Shown here in pieces: positions 18,313 through 27,144 of a DNA stretch of 64,000 nt; the stretch's first letter is position 1; each line of letters starts with the position of its first letter. The stretch is from Bacillus sp. 103mf. GTDB taxonomy: Bacteria > Bacillota > Bacilli > Bacillales > Bacillaceae_G. The translations under genes were made by a program, and so were the position numbers. A model generated the notes under the pieces. It was not told the DNA's origin, did not search any database, and worked only from the letters and a program-made list of their open reading frames with translations. The stretch spans positions 248,001 to 312,000 of the forward strand of contig NZ_FPAF01000004.1 of the NCBI RefSeq assembly GCF_900116295.1, in the 5' to 3' direction.

Positions 18313-19617
18313 ATGTTTCGTACAATTTCAAACTTTATGAGAGTAGCTGAGATCAGAAGCAAAATCCTTTTTACTTTAGCGATGTTAATCGTTTTTCGGA
18401 TTGGCACATTCATTCCAGTTCCTCATACTAATGCTGAGGTATTAAAAATACAAGATCAAACAAATGTTTTAGGAATGCTCAATGTATTTGGCGGAGGTGC
18501 CTTACAAAACTTTTCAATTTTCGCCGTTGGCATCACACCGTATATTACAGCTTCCATCATCGTGCAGTTATTACAGATGGATGTCGTTCCTAAATTTGCA
18601 GAGTGGGCAAAGCAAGGTGAAATGGGCCGTAAAAAATCAGCTCAATTTACCCGCTACTTTACAATTGTTCTTGCATTCATTCAGTCGATAGGAATGTCTA
18701 TTGGCTTTAACAATATGGCAGGTGGACAATTAATAACGGATCCAGGCCTAAAAACCTACTTATTAATTGCTACCGTATTAACCGCTGGTACTGCGTTTTT
18801 AATGTGGTTAGGTGAACAAATTACTGCAAATGGAGTAGGCAACGGAATTTCAATTATTATTTTTGCAGGACTTGTGGCAGGAATTCCAAGTATTATGAAT
18901 CAAATATACTTACAACAAATTCATAATGCTGGAGATCAACTCTTTATGCATATTATAAAAATCGCATTAATTATTTTGGTCATTTTAGCAATCATCGTTG
19001 GTGTTATTTATATTCAACAAGCAAATCGGAAAATTCCTATTCAATATGCAAAAGCTTCTACTGGGAACAATCCATATCAAGGAGCAAAAAATACACACTT
19101 ACCTCTTAAGGTAAATAGTGCAGGTGTCATTCCTGTTATCTTTGCTTCCGCATTTTTAATGACGCCGCGAACAATTGCGCAGCTGTTTCCAAGCTCTGCG
19201 GTGTCCAAATGGATCAATACAAATTTTGATTATTCACACCCAGTTGGAATGTGTTTATACCTTGGACTCATTATTGCATTTACATACTTTTATGCCTTCG
19301 TTCAAGTAAACCCTGAACAAATGGCTGAAAACTTGAAGAAACAAAACGGGTATGTTCCAGGCATTCGACCAGGGAAAATGACAGAGAAATACGTAACAAA
19401 AATCTTATATCGTTTAACTTTTATCGGAGCAATCTTTTTAGGGGCAATCTCTATTTTGCCGATTATATTCACAAAAATTTCTAATTTACCAGCTTCCGCC
19501 CAAATTGGTGGGACAAGTTTACTCATCATTGTCGGGGTCGCGTTAGAAACAATGAAAACGCTAGAGAGCCAGCTTGTGAAACGTCACTATAAAGGATTTA
19601 TAAAGAAAGTAAATTAA
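18313..19617 (+). CDS. secY2: SecY paralogue (protein translocase channel subunit)
   Basis: A 434-residue, ten-helix SecY-type channel protein. The start MFRTISNFMRVAEIRSKILF, the plug region and the late cytosolic loop with PEQMAENLKKQNGYVPGIRPG are classic SecY. It stands alone, outside any ribosomal protein operon, so it is an accessory SecY rather than the housekeeping one. Two in-frame ATGs lie at 18310 and 18313; spacing to AGGAGG favours 18313, matching the usual SecY N-terminus. B. cereus group genomes carry a second secY; the symbol is by analogy and no secA2 is seen nearby. Confidence 0.85.
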   Translation: MFRTISNFMRVAEIRSKILFTLAMLIVFRIGTFIPVPHTNAEVLKIQDQTNVLGMLNVFGGGALQNFSIFAVGITPYITASIIVQLLQMDVVPKFAEWAKQGEMGRKKSAQFTRYFTIVLAFIQSIGMSIGFNNMAGGQLITDPGLKTYLLIATVLTAGTAFLMWLGEQITANGVGNGISIIIFAGLVAGIPSIMNQIYLQQIHNAGDQLFMHIIKIALIILVILAIIVGVIYIQQANRKIPIQYAKASTGNNPYQGAKNTHLPLKVNSAGVIPVIFASAFLMTPRTIAQLFPSSAVSKWINTNFDYSHPVGMCLYLGLIIAFTYFYAFVQVNPEQMAENLKKQNGYVPGIRPGKMTEKYVTKILYRLTFIGAIFLGAISILPIIFTKISNLPASAQIGGTSLLIIVGVALETMKTLESQLVKRHYKGFIKKVN

Positions 19618-19632
19618 CATTTTATTTTATAC

Positions 19633-19685
19633 AAACCCCTCTTATATATCGTAAAAACAGCGATATATAAGAGGGGTTTCTTTTG
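19633..19685 (+). terminator. Intrinsic terminator after secY2
   Basis: A 19-bp inverted repeat (19633-19651 with 19661-19679) with a nine-base loop and a following T-rich tract. Confidence 0.85.
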
Positions 19686-19770
19686 TTCAAAATGGGTTCT
19701 TATTGTTTGTTTCCAAATACACTTTCAATTTATATTTTGGATCAAGCTTTATTTCAAATCAGCAAATATG

Positions 19771-20637
19771 TTAATTTATCTTTATTGTTCCTTCTCTACT
19801 TAAAACTTCCAATTTATTTGCTGCATCACCAATGGTCCCTTCTTTTGATTTTTCAGTATCCCTTTTTTTCTTAAATCCATCTAGATTAACGGTTATATCA
19901 GATGAATGACTATTAGTAGTAAGCATTAATGAAGTCGGGGCTTCTTTATAAGATACAGCAATATCTCCTGATTTTGTTTCTACAAACAATGACTCTCCTT
20001 CTTTTGTATTTTTAATTGTTACTTCACCCTCTGTTGAAGTAACTTTCATCTTAGGACTAGTCACACTTGTAATATAATTATCACCAGTAGTGGAAGCTAC
20101 AGTTAATGCCTTTAACGAGCTATCTTTCAAGTTGAATTCCCCATCTTTTGATGTAAATTTCCCCTTATCCGCTGACAGTCCTTCAATTTTTTCAGCACCA
20201 GAGTCGTTTGAAATTACAATATTTTTAGTCGCTACATCTTTCATTTTTATATCACCGAAACTATTATTCAATGTAATCGTATCTATTTCATTCTTTGGGA
20301 TAGAAATATAGATTGTACCTTTCTTCCCGAAACTGAATCCTTCAAGTATTCCCTTTTGGTCTTTTTGATTCATTTCTATTTTCTTCCCATCATTTTTAAT
20401 TGTTACGGGATCTTTTTTCTTGTCCTTTTGTTTTCCTTCAACTTCAATTGTTATCTTTTTTGATTTCGTATTTTTGAACTCAATATCCCAAGACTCGTTG
20501 TTTATCTCTACTTCTTCAATACTATCCGCTTCAAAGGAGGTTTCTTTTTCAAAACTCTTTCCTCCTACTTCTTTGAAGCTAAAAACGAATCCACCAGTTA
20601 CAATTAATGCAGTAGAAGCTAGTATCATTTTTTTCAA
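19771..20637 (-). CDS. Secreted or membrane-anchored DUF4097 beta-helix protein
   Basis: A 288-residue protein with an N-terminal signal or anchor segment (KKMILASTALIVTGGFVFSF) and a body of short repeating beta strands (for example NSFGDIKMKDV, STTGDNYITSV, TKSGDIAVSY), the pattern of DUF4097, a putative beta-helix family. It starts with TTG at 20637 behind GGGATGGGG. It follows the ABC permease gene on the same strand with about 50 bases between them. In Firmicutes, DUF4097 genes often accompany envelope-stress sensors and transporters, which fits the two-component system nearby. Confidence 0.82.
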   Translation of the reverse strand: MKKMILASTALIVTGGFVFSFKEVGGKSFEKETSFEADSIEEVEINNESWDIEFKNTKSKKITIEVEGKQKDKKKDPVTIKNDGKKIEMNQKDQKGILEGFSFGKKGTIYISIPKNEIDTITLNNSFGDIKMKDVATKNIVISNDSGAEKIEGLSADKGKFTSKDGEFNLKDSSLKALTVASTTGDNYITSVTSPKMKVTSTEGEVTIKNTKEGESLFVETKSGDIAVSYKEAPTSLMLTTNSHSSDITVNLDGFKKKRDTEKSKEGTIGDAANKLEVLSREGTIKIN

Positions 20638-20690
20638 TTTTTATTCCCCATCCCTTGTTGAATTTGAATATTACTCCAGCCCCGCTTTGT

Positions 20691-21395
20691 TTAAGCAACA
20701 TCAATTTTGTCAATTTTATAATAAGAAAGATGTCCAATGATTAGACCAAGTAGACAGAATGCAATTGGTACCCCAATGAATTCGAATAAACTAGTCGAAC
20801 TACCGCCATTAGAAATAGTTGAGTTAATCAAAAACCCTATTAATACAGCTGAGGTAATTGTTGTAGCGGTTGATTTTTTTCTCATACCAAAATATAAAGG
20901 AATCAGGCTTACTCCTGCCATCATAAATGCATGAATACAAGTAGTTGGAACTGTAGTAATTATTTCACTCATACTAACAGGTGTTTCAAAGAATCCTATA
21001 ATTGGGTTTAGAAAGAAAGTTAACATACTGATAATAAAGGTAGTAAAAATTATGCTAAAAAAACAAAATCCAAAAACAATTGATAACTTAGCTTGCAATA
21101 TTTTTTTCCGTTGTAGTGGATAGGTAAACACAAATTGAATCGTTTTGCTCTTGTATTCATCAATGACTAAACGTGATAAAATTACACTTGAAAAAATGAT
21201 AAATGTTATTCTAATAAGAATATTCGTTAAAGACATGAATGCCATATAATCTGGAAACATTTGCTCACTCTCACCTTTAGAACCTATTGCCATAAGACCA
21301 GCAGCAGCAAAAATTCCAACAATACAAATTGCTAGTCCTTTAAAATAACTAGATAAGAAATGTTTTTTCCATTCTAGTTTCATAAGTTTAAACAT
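20691..21395 (-). CDS. ABC-2 type transporter permease
   Basis: A 234-residue membrane protein with six predicted helices, typical of the permease in bacitracin/lantibiotic-type ABC exporters (ABC2 family). The ATG at 21395 follows GGAGG with eight bases spacing and overlaps the stop of the ATPase gene (ATGTTTAA), indicating translational coupling. A longer frame from 21410 would include the ribosome binding site and is rejected. Confidence 0.88.
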   Translation of the reverse strand: MFKLMKLEWKKHFLSSYFKGLAICIVGIFAAAGLMAIGSKGESEQMFPDYMAFMSLTNILIRITFIIFSSVILSRLVIDEYKSKTIQFVFTYPLQRKKILQAKLSIVFGFCFFSIIFTTFIISMLTFFLNPIIGFFETPVSMSEIITTVPTTCIHAFMMAGVSLIPLYFGMRKKSTATTITSAVLIGFLINSTISNGGSSTSLFEFIGVPIAFCLLGLIIGHLSYYKIDKIDVA

Positions 21396-22311
21396 GTTGA
21401 CCGCCTCCATTAATAAGGTTTAAAAAGTACTCTTCTAAATTGTGTTGTTTTCTTTCAATTCTCTTTACTATGACGTCATTCAATATCAATTCTTTATTGA
21501 TTTGATATTGAGAAATGGCTTGTTCAAAAATCCGAATCGTATTCTGGTCTACTATTTCATATTTTTTAATTCCTAATGTATCTTCCAGTATCTGTGTCGT
21601 TTTCTTCAAATTGTCTACTTCGATTTCAAGATATTCGATATTTTCTTTTCTGATTTCTTCCATTTTTACTTCTTTTAATAATTTCCCCTGATTAATAATG
21701 CCTATCGTATCTGCTATCGATTCAATTTCTGAGACAATATGACTTGAAATTAAAATAGTAATTCCATATTTCTCTTTTAAAAGTAATAAAAGCTCCCGAA
21801 TGTCTTTAATACCGATTGGATCAAGTCCATTGATAGGTTCATCAAGAATTAAAATTTCCGGTTTCGTAACAATCGCCCGTGCAATCCCTAATCGTTGCTT
21901 CATCCCTAAAGAAAATTCATGAATTTTTTTATTTCCCACATCCTTCAGACCAACAATTTCTAAAGCTTCATCGACCGCCCTTTTATCATGATAGCCAACG
22001 TATTCGCAGTGAAAGTCTAAATTTTCCTTTGCTGTTAGCCGATCATAAAACACGGGATATTCAATGATGCTGCCTATATTCTTTAAATATTGATAGGATG
22101 TTGGTAAAACAGGCTGGTTTAATACTATAATTTCACCAGAAGATGGCTTTACTAAATTTAAGATCATCTTCATAATCGTTGTTTTTCCGGCCCCATTCGG
22201 TCCTAAAAACCCATAAATTTCTCCTCTGTTTATTTTCATATTGACATTAGAAACCGTTTCGTTTCCCTCAAACAACTTACTTAATTTGTTAATTTTAATA
22301 ATAGTTTCCAC
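21388..22311 (-). CDS. ABC transporter ATPase (BcrA-like)
   Basis: A 307-residue ATP-binding subunit. Walker A is GPNGAGKTT (37-45), the signature is EFSLGMKQRLGIARA, and Walker B is ILILDEPINGLDP. The C-terminal extension after residue 230 is usual for BcrA-type antibiotic exporters. The start is GTG at 22311 behind GGAGGG. The gene is divergent from the two-component system at 22473, so the sensor probably controls this transporter in response to a wall-active compound. Confidence 0.92.
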   Translation of the reverse strand: METIIKINKLSKLFEGNETVSNVNMKINRGEIYGFLGPNGAGKTTIMKMILNLVKPSSGEIIVLNQPVLPTSYQYLKNIGSIIEYPVFYDRLTAKENLDFHCEYVGYHDKRAVDEALEIVGLKDVGNKKIHEFSLGMKQRLGIARAIVTKPEILILDEPINGLDPIGIKDIRELLLLLKEKYGITILISSHIVSEIESIADTIGIINQGKLLKEVKMEEIRKENIEYLEIEVDNLKKTTQILEDTLGIKKYEIVDQNTIRIFEQAISQYQINKELILNDVIVKRIERKQHNLEEYFLNLINGGGQHV

Positions 22312-22472
22312 TCGTTGTCCCTCCTGCTTTATATTGATATGTTACAATAAGCTTAACGAATGAAAGTAAAATCAAAGTAAACTCTATGGAAAATGCTTGT
22401 AATATTTTTATTTAGATAAATATCTACAGAAGATAAATTGATATGATGAGGTTGAAATGAGGGATAATCGAA

Positions 22473-23192
22473 ATGGAATCTGCAAAAATATTAGTAATAG
22501 ATGACGAAGTTGGTATATTGAAATTATTAGAAATAATACTAAGGAAAGAGAATTTCATTCATATAGAAACTGTCTCAGCAGGAAAAGATGCGCTGCAACG
22601 TATCAAAGAAAAAGTATATGATATTATTTTGCTCGATATCATGCTTCCAGATATAAGCGGGTTTGAACTATGTACAGAAATTCGAAAAAATACAAATACA
22701 CCTATCATTTTTATTAGCGCACGCTCAACAGACTTCGATAAATTGACGGGTTTAGGAATAGGCGGAGATGATTATATTACAAAACCTTTTAATCCTTTAG
22801 AAGTAATAGCTCGAATAAAAGTCATCCTTCGTCGTCAAAAAATGTATGAGAGTTCACAACAACAAAGTACTTTATACAATTATGACTACTTCACTTTTAA
22901 CCCTGAATCTGCAACATTAACTGTTAAAAATCATCCGGTAGAATGCACAGCAAAAGAGCTGGAGTTACTACATTTCTTTTGCAAAAATCCAAATCGTATT
23001 TTCACGACTGCTCAGCTTTACGAATTTGTATGGGGAAACGATGTTTTTGGAGAAGAAAAAACCGTCACGATCCATATATCCAAACTGCGGAAAAAACTTG
23101 GTGATGATACACGCAAACCAAAAATCATTGTAAATTTACGAGGAATTGGCTATAAATTCATCCCTCCAAATGAGGCGTTTATATGCGAATAA
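22473..23192 (+). CDS. OmpR-family response regulator
   Basis: A 239-residue regulator: receiver domain with acidic pocket D10-D11, phosphoacceptor D55 (ILLDIMLPD), Thr/Ser and Lys (ITKPF), and a C-terminal winged helix (VTIHISKLRKKLGD, VNLRGIGYKF) that binds DNA repeats. It overlaps the histidine kinase gene by 10 bases. Together with the divergent ABC genes it forms a likely antibiotic-responsive detoxification module. Confidence 0.94.
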   Translation: MESAKILVIDDEVGILKLLEIILRKENFIHIETVSAGKDALQRIKEKVYDIILLDIMLPDISGFELCTEIRKNTNTPIIFISARSTDFDKLTGLGIGGDDYITKPFNPLEVIARIKVILRRQKMYESSQQQSTLYNYDYFTFNPESATLTVKNHPVECTAKELELLHFFCKNPNRIFTTAQLYEFVWGNDVFGEEKTVTIHISKLRKKLGDDTRKPKIIVNLRGIGYKFIPPNEAFICE

Positions 23193-24286
23193 AAACTCGA
23201 TTTACATTCCATTTAGCATTAGGACTTATTCTTTGGATGCTTGTAACTGGTTTTTGCATTGTCATTATTGTTGAAGGTATTTTTCCGCTGTTCGGTATCA
23301 TTGTTAATGAAAACACTGAAGGTTTGCTTGTGGCTGGGATTTTTGTTATTAGCACAATTCTTTGCATTGGCTTGTTTGGATGGTATTTTGGTGGTCCGAT
23401 TGGATTCATAATGACTTGGATCCATCAACTCTCACAAGAAAACTACAAACAACCTAAAGGTTTGCAAAAGATTTATACCAAAAAGGGAAAACTTCGTATG
23501 CGTTATCTTCTGTATCAGGAGGTACTTCAACAGCTCCAAATATTAGCTGTAAAATTACAAGCTGCTGAAATAGAAAGAGAAAAAATAGAGCACGCCAAAC
23601 AAGAATGGATTGCTGGTATTTCGCATGATTTAAAAACACCACTAACATATATCAAGGGATATTCAGCGCTTTTATTAAATGATCAGTATGAGTGGTCAAA
23701 AGATGAGGTTCAATCTTTTATCCAAGAAATTGATGATAAAGGAAAACATATGGAAGAATTAATTCAAGATTTAAGCCTCGTCTTACAGCTAAATAATGCT
23801 GAAGGTATGTTACCTTTACATAAAACGAATCAAGATTTAGTCGAATTTACAAAAAGAGTTGTTGCCGACATTAGTCATGATCCGCAAGCAAGTAACTATA
23901 AACTTCACTTTCAAACGGATACACCTGTAATTCATGTTGAATTTGATCATAAATTTATGCAACGTATCTTACAAAACATTCTCATGAATTCGATTTTACA
24001 CAACCCTGAACACACCGATATATATACAACACTTTCTGATAATGATAAACATGTAGTTATCCATATTAGGGACAATGGTGTTGGCATGTCCTCTCATATG
24101 ATAGAAAATCTTTTTCAACAATATTACCGAGGAACAACAACCGATTCCTCTTCCGAAGGGACTGGGCTTGGAATGGCAATTGTCTATAAACTTGTACATG
24201 CTCATAATGGGACAATTTCTGCCAAAAGCGAGCTTTCGAAAGGAACATCATTTAATATCATCTTGCCGAAAAAAGGACGTTCATAA
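23183..24286 (+). CDS. Sensor histidine kinase
   Basis: A 367-residue membrane kinase with two transmembrane helices (about 10-32 and 48-70) and a very short extracellular loop, followed by the H-box GISHDLKTPLTYIKGY with H148, an N-box (LQNILMNSILHN), and G-boxes DNGVGMS and GTGLGMAIV. A short loop suggests it senses through a partner, such as the ABC transporter, or within the membrane. The gene overlaps the response regulator gene by 10 bases. A degenerate copy of its last ~170 bases lies at 25329. Confidence 0.93.
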   Translation: MRIKTRFTFHLALGLILWMLVTGFCIVIIVEGIFPLFGIIVNENTEGLLVAGIFVISTILCIGLFGWYFGGPIGFIMTWIHQLSQENYKQPKGLQKIYTKKGKLRMRYLLYQEVLQQLQILAVKLQAAEIEREKIEHAKQEWIAGISHDLKTPLTYIKGYSALLLNDQYEWSKDEVQSFIQEIDDKGKHMEELIQDLSLVLQLNNAEGMLPLHKTNQDLVEFTKRVVADISHDPQASNYKLHFQTDTPVIHVEFDHKFMQRILQNILMNSILHNPEHTDIYTTLSDNDKHVVIHIRDNGVGMSSHMIENLFQQYYRGTTTDSSSEGTGLGMAIVYKLVHAHNGTISAKSELSKGTSFNIILPKKGRS

Positions 24287-24318
24287 GACAATAAGTCTTA
24301 TGATGTCCTTTCATTTTT
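24273..24318 (+). terminator. Terminator overlapping the end of the kinase gene
   Basis: An imperfect inverted repeat (24273-24290 with 24295-24311) of the form GGACGTTCATAAGAC...GTCTTATGATGTCC, followed by a T tract. The gap from here to 24568 shows no gene. Confidence 0.75.
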
Positions 24319-24568
24319 TAAAATATCGTAACTACTCAGCCATACATTTCATTTAGAAACTTGGATACACCCCCTAATACCTATAGAAAGGTATTCTCAT
24401 TTTTTCGTTAATCCTTGCTTTAGATAGTTTACTATTTCATTAGCACTTCCGTATTTCAATATAGATAGATTTCAATTTATTTGATTAATAAAATTATAAA
24501 ATGGATATTCCTCCTGGAAAATGTTATTATTCTCTATGTTATGAAAAATTTTGAAGGGTGGAACTAAA

Positions 24569-25321
24569 GTGATTAGTGATTTAAAAAAGGCAGCCTTATC
24601 TTCATTAAAGGGCAAGTGGGGATTAGGGGTAGGAACAACATTCCTTTATTTTGTCTTACCTGTAGTAAGCATGTATATCACTGCATTAGTCCTAACTTGT
24701 ATGTTTGCTTTTTCTTTTAGCACGATACAAGCTGCGAATTTTGTAGACATTATAGACATTGTAGACGGTGAACCAAAGCTTAATTTGACTGGTAGTGTGT
24801 CTCTATTTCTTGGATGTGCGATTCTTATTCTTATTTTTATCGCTTTGCAAAGTATGTTTGATTATGGGTATTATAACTTCACATTACGTTTAGCAAAAAA
24901 TGAATCTACTACAATTGGAAATTTATTTGAAGGATTCAAGTCAAAACATATATTTAGAACGATAAAACTCGGTATTTTACAAACCATACTCCTTCTTTTA
25001 TGGAGCCTCTTATTCATTATTCCAGGTATTATCAAATCCTTATCCTATGCTATGGCTTTTTACATACTGATAGAGGATCCAAATTGCACACCACTAGAAG
25101 CGATTCGAAGAAGTAAGGAAATGATGAAGGGGCATAAATTTGACTTATTCATCACAATGTTAAGTTTTATTGGATGGTATATTTTAGGTTGTATAGTGGG
25201 GCTGTTTGCTCTTTTTCTCCCGTATTTATGGCTGAACCCCTACTACTATACAACAATGTCTCATTTTTACTTAAATTTAGTGAATAGAAACAATACTGGG
25301 GGAGAAAAGACAATTAACTAA
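24569..25321 (+). CDS. DUF975 family membrane protein
   Basis: A 250-residue protein with about six hydrophobic segments and the DUF975 hallmarks: an N-terminal LKKAALSSLKGKWG segment and DPNCTPLEAIRRSKEMMKGHKF in the middle, which resembles an amphipathic membrane-associated loop. Function is unknown. The frame opens with a TTG at 24551 that is part of the GAAGGGTGG ribosome binding region; GTG 24569 is preferred. It sits between the kinase gene and a decayed copy of that gene's tail. Confidence 0.85.
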   Translation: MISDLKKAALSSLKGKWGLGVGTTFLYFVLPVVSMYITALVLTCMFAFSFSTIQAANFVDIIDIVDGEPKLNLTGSVSLFLGCAILILIFIALQSMFDYGYYNFTLRLAKNESTTIGNLFEGFKSKHIFRTIKLGILQTILLLLWSLLFIIPGIIKSLSYAMAFYILIEDPNCTPLEAIRRSKEMMKGHKFDLFITMLSFIGWYILGCIVGLFALFLPYLWLNPYYYTTMSHFYLNLVNRNNTGGEKTIN

Positions 25322-25328
25322 AAGACAC

Positions 25329-25515
25329 AATATTACCACCGAACAACAGCTAATTTCTCCACTGAAAGCATTGGAGTTGGAATGGCAATTGTTTTTAAAC
25401 TTGTACATGCTCATTCTCTGTCGAGAGCGAGCTTTCGAAAGGAACATCATTCCATATTATCTTGCCGAAAAAAGGACGTCCATAAGACAATAAGTCTTAA
25501 GACGTCCTTTTATTT
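25329..25515 (+). pseudogene. Degenerate duplicate of the histidine kinase 3' end and terminator
   Basis: This stretch matches 24119-24318 closely: the GTGLGMAIVYKLVHAH region (here SIGVGMAIVFKLVHAH), the ELSKGTSFNIILPKKGRS end and the following hairpin (GGACGTCCATAAGACAATAAGTC...). Frames are interrupted by small changes. It shows a partial duplication that now brackets the DUF975 gene. The hairpin may still act as terminator for DUF975. Confidence 0.88.
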
Positions 25516-25518
25516 TCC

Positions 25519-26016
25519 TTATTCTTTAGAAATATATTGCCGCAGTACCTTCTCCAACACTTCGCGAGTAACCGGCTGTGCTTGAGCGGTTAATTGATAA
25601 CCAATGCGGCCGCTTGGCTCTGCAGTTACTTGCTGTAATGTTTGAATGTCATGAATTCCTAGCTCTCGTAAATACATAAATAATTGCTGTTCTGTCATTT
25701 TGGCACGATGTAAGTTATCTTTTACAATTTGTCCATCTTTAATAATAACGAGCGTGTTACCATCTAGAAATCGCTCCACCTTTCGTGATTTCACTTCTAA
25801 ATAATGAATGATCAGTAAAACAATCGAAAATGTACACGCGGTTAATATTGTTGTTCCTAACTTCTTACTTAACACCGGCTCTACAATAATGCGTCCAATA
25901 GATACAACGACAATAAGTTCAGCTCTTGTCATCTGACTAAGAGACTTACTTCCCGCAAATTTTAAAACGAGAATACCTGTAGCGATTAGTATCATGCTTT
26001 CAAGAACAATATTCAT
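25519..26016 (-). CDS. DUF421 (YetF/YrbG family) membrane protein
   Basis: A 165-residue protein with three N-terminal hydrophobic helices and a cytoplasmic or spore-associated DUF421 domain; the segments RAELIVVVSIGRIIVEP, GNTLVIIKDGQIVKDNL and MTEQQLFMYLRELGI are typical. It starts at ATG 26016 behind AAAGGAATGG. Relatives are often sporulation-associated; function is unknown. Confidence 0.85.
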   Translation of the reverse strand: MNIVLESMILIATGILVLKFAGSKSLSQMTRAELIVVVSIGRIIVEPVLSKKLGTTILTACTFSIVLLIIHYLEVKSRKVERFLDGNTLVIIKDGQIVKDNLHRAKMTEQQLFMYLRELGIHDIQTLQQVTAEPSGRIGYQLTAQAQPVTREVLEKVLRQYISKE

Positions 26017-26093
26017 CTAGTCCATTCCTTTTACAGCAATTTATACACAGTATTACCATCTTCAAATTAATCTTAATCCTGTTTATCAAATAT

Positions 26094-26140
26094 AAAAGAG
26101 TATGTTTAAACAATTTGTTCTAAACATACTCTTTTTCATA
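26094..26140. terminator. Intrinsic terminator after the ArsR gene
   Basis: Perfect 15-base arms (26094-26108 and 26121-26135) rich in A/T with a GC core, loop of 12, T tract on plus strand and A/T tail on minus. It ends the AHSA1-ArsR transcript on the minus strand. Confidence 0.75.
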
Positions 26141-26155
26141 TAGAAGAAAGTGATC

Positions 26156-26527
26156 TTATTCCTCTTGTTTATCTAATTTTGTTTCAACAATTTTTAACCC
26201 ATGATTCTCTCCATTTTCAACAACGTGTTTCAAAATGGATAATTTATTATTCCAAAATTGTTCGTAAAACGAAAGCCACTGCTTTAATTCTTGTAAAGGT
26301 TCTGGCTGCAGCTGATAAATTTTTTCTCTTCCTACCTTCTTTCCGCTAACTAACTTTGCCTCTGAAAGAATGTGAAGATGTTTTGTGACAGCTGTACGAC
26401 TAATCGGAAAATGAGATGTTATTTCTGAAATAGGCAATTCCTTCTCTGCCAGTAATCGAAGTACCTCTCTACGGGTTGGATCAGCAATCGCTTGGAATAC
26501 ATCGTAATTTTCTGCTGATGGAGACAC
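26156..26527 (-). CDS. ArsR/SmtB-family transcriptional repressor
   Basis: A 123-residue winged-helix protein (FQAIADPTRREVLRLL, ISEITSHFPISRTAVTKHLHIL). It lacks the metal-binding ELCVCDL motif of classical ArsR and belongs to the branch that accompanies AHSA1/SRPBCC proteins. It starts at GTG 26527, immediately after the stop of the AHSA1 gene (TAA GTG), which implies translational coupling. It probably represses its own operon by binding the direct repeats upstream of the first gene. Confidence 0.92.
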   Translation of the reverse strand: MSPSAENYDVFQAIADPTRREVLRLLAEKELPISEITSHFPISRTAVTKHLHILSEAKLVSGKKVGREKIYQLQPEPLQELKQWLSFYEQFWNNKLSILKHVVENGENHGLKIVETKLDKQEE

Positions 26528-26947
26528 TTAGCCTTCAATAACCTTTTTAAGTTTTTCGTTCACAATGGCCATCCAACCAAATGCCATTTTCTCACGAATA
26601 ACAGAACTTTTCTCATTCGGTTTTGGAAGAATAAAGTCAGGCTCTTTCCAACCACCATGAATGAGTGTAAATTCAGTTTTATCGCCTAAATCTTTTAAAA
26701 GAAAAGAAACAATCCAGCCATCTGTATCCCAGGCAAAAGAAAGATGATGAGGAGCATCAATTTCTAATACTTTACATGGAGATGGTCCAAAAGGAGATTG
26801 AATATGAAATTCATGTCCTACTTCCGCTTGAAAATCATTTGGCATAAACCATAATGCAATACCTTCTGCAGTTGATACTGTATCCCATACTTTTTGAATA
26901 GGTGCTTCTAGCACGATTGTTTGCTTAATATCTTGTAATGTGTTCAT
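26528..26947 (-). CDS. AHSA1/SRPBCC domain protein
   Basis: A 139-residue START-like protein with the characteristic start ([20 protein letters not shown]), LWFMPNDFQ and a late [17 protein letters not shown] helix. Such proteins form a hydrophobic cavity for a small ligand; the role is unknown, but pairing with an ArsR repressor is very common in Bacillus. The gene is the first of a two-gene operon with a readable promoter and operator at 26982-27032. Confidence 0.92.
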   Translation of the reverse strand: MNTLQDIKQTIVLEAPIQKVWDTVSTAEGIALWFMPNDFQAEVGHEFHIQSPFGPSPCKVLEIDAPHHLSFAWDTDGWIVSFLLKDLGDKTEFTLIHGGWKEPDFILPKPNEKSSVIREKMAFGWMAIVNEKLKKVIEG

Positions 26948-26981
26948 ATTACTTTTCCTTCTTTCCTAATTTTAAAATGCA

Positions 26982-27032
26982 ACCTTTTGGTTTCACTTTG
27001 ACATAATATAACACCTTTTGGTTTCATGTCAA
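26982..27032 (-). promoter_or_regulatory. Promoter with two direct operator repeats for AHSA1-ArsR
   Basis: On the minus strand a perfect -35 TTGACA (27027-27032) and -10 TATATT (27005-27010) are spaced by 16 bases. The 14-base sequence TGAAACCAAAAGGT occurs twice, at 27013-27026 (filling the spacer) and 26982-26995 (just downstream), 31 bases apart, about three helical turns. This is the expected layout for autorepression by the ArsR protein. Confidence 0.75.
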
Positions 27033-27144
27033 TATTCATTAACCCTTTTGCAATCCTGTGAATATCAAAAAAAGATTGTAATAACTAAAAAAACAGTATG
27101 GTTACGAATGTTTAGTTATTCTTTCCTAAATCCATTAAAATTCT

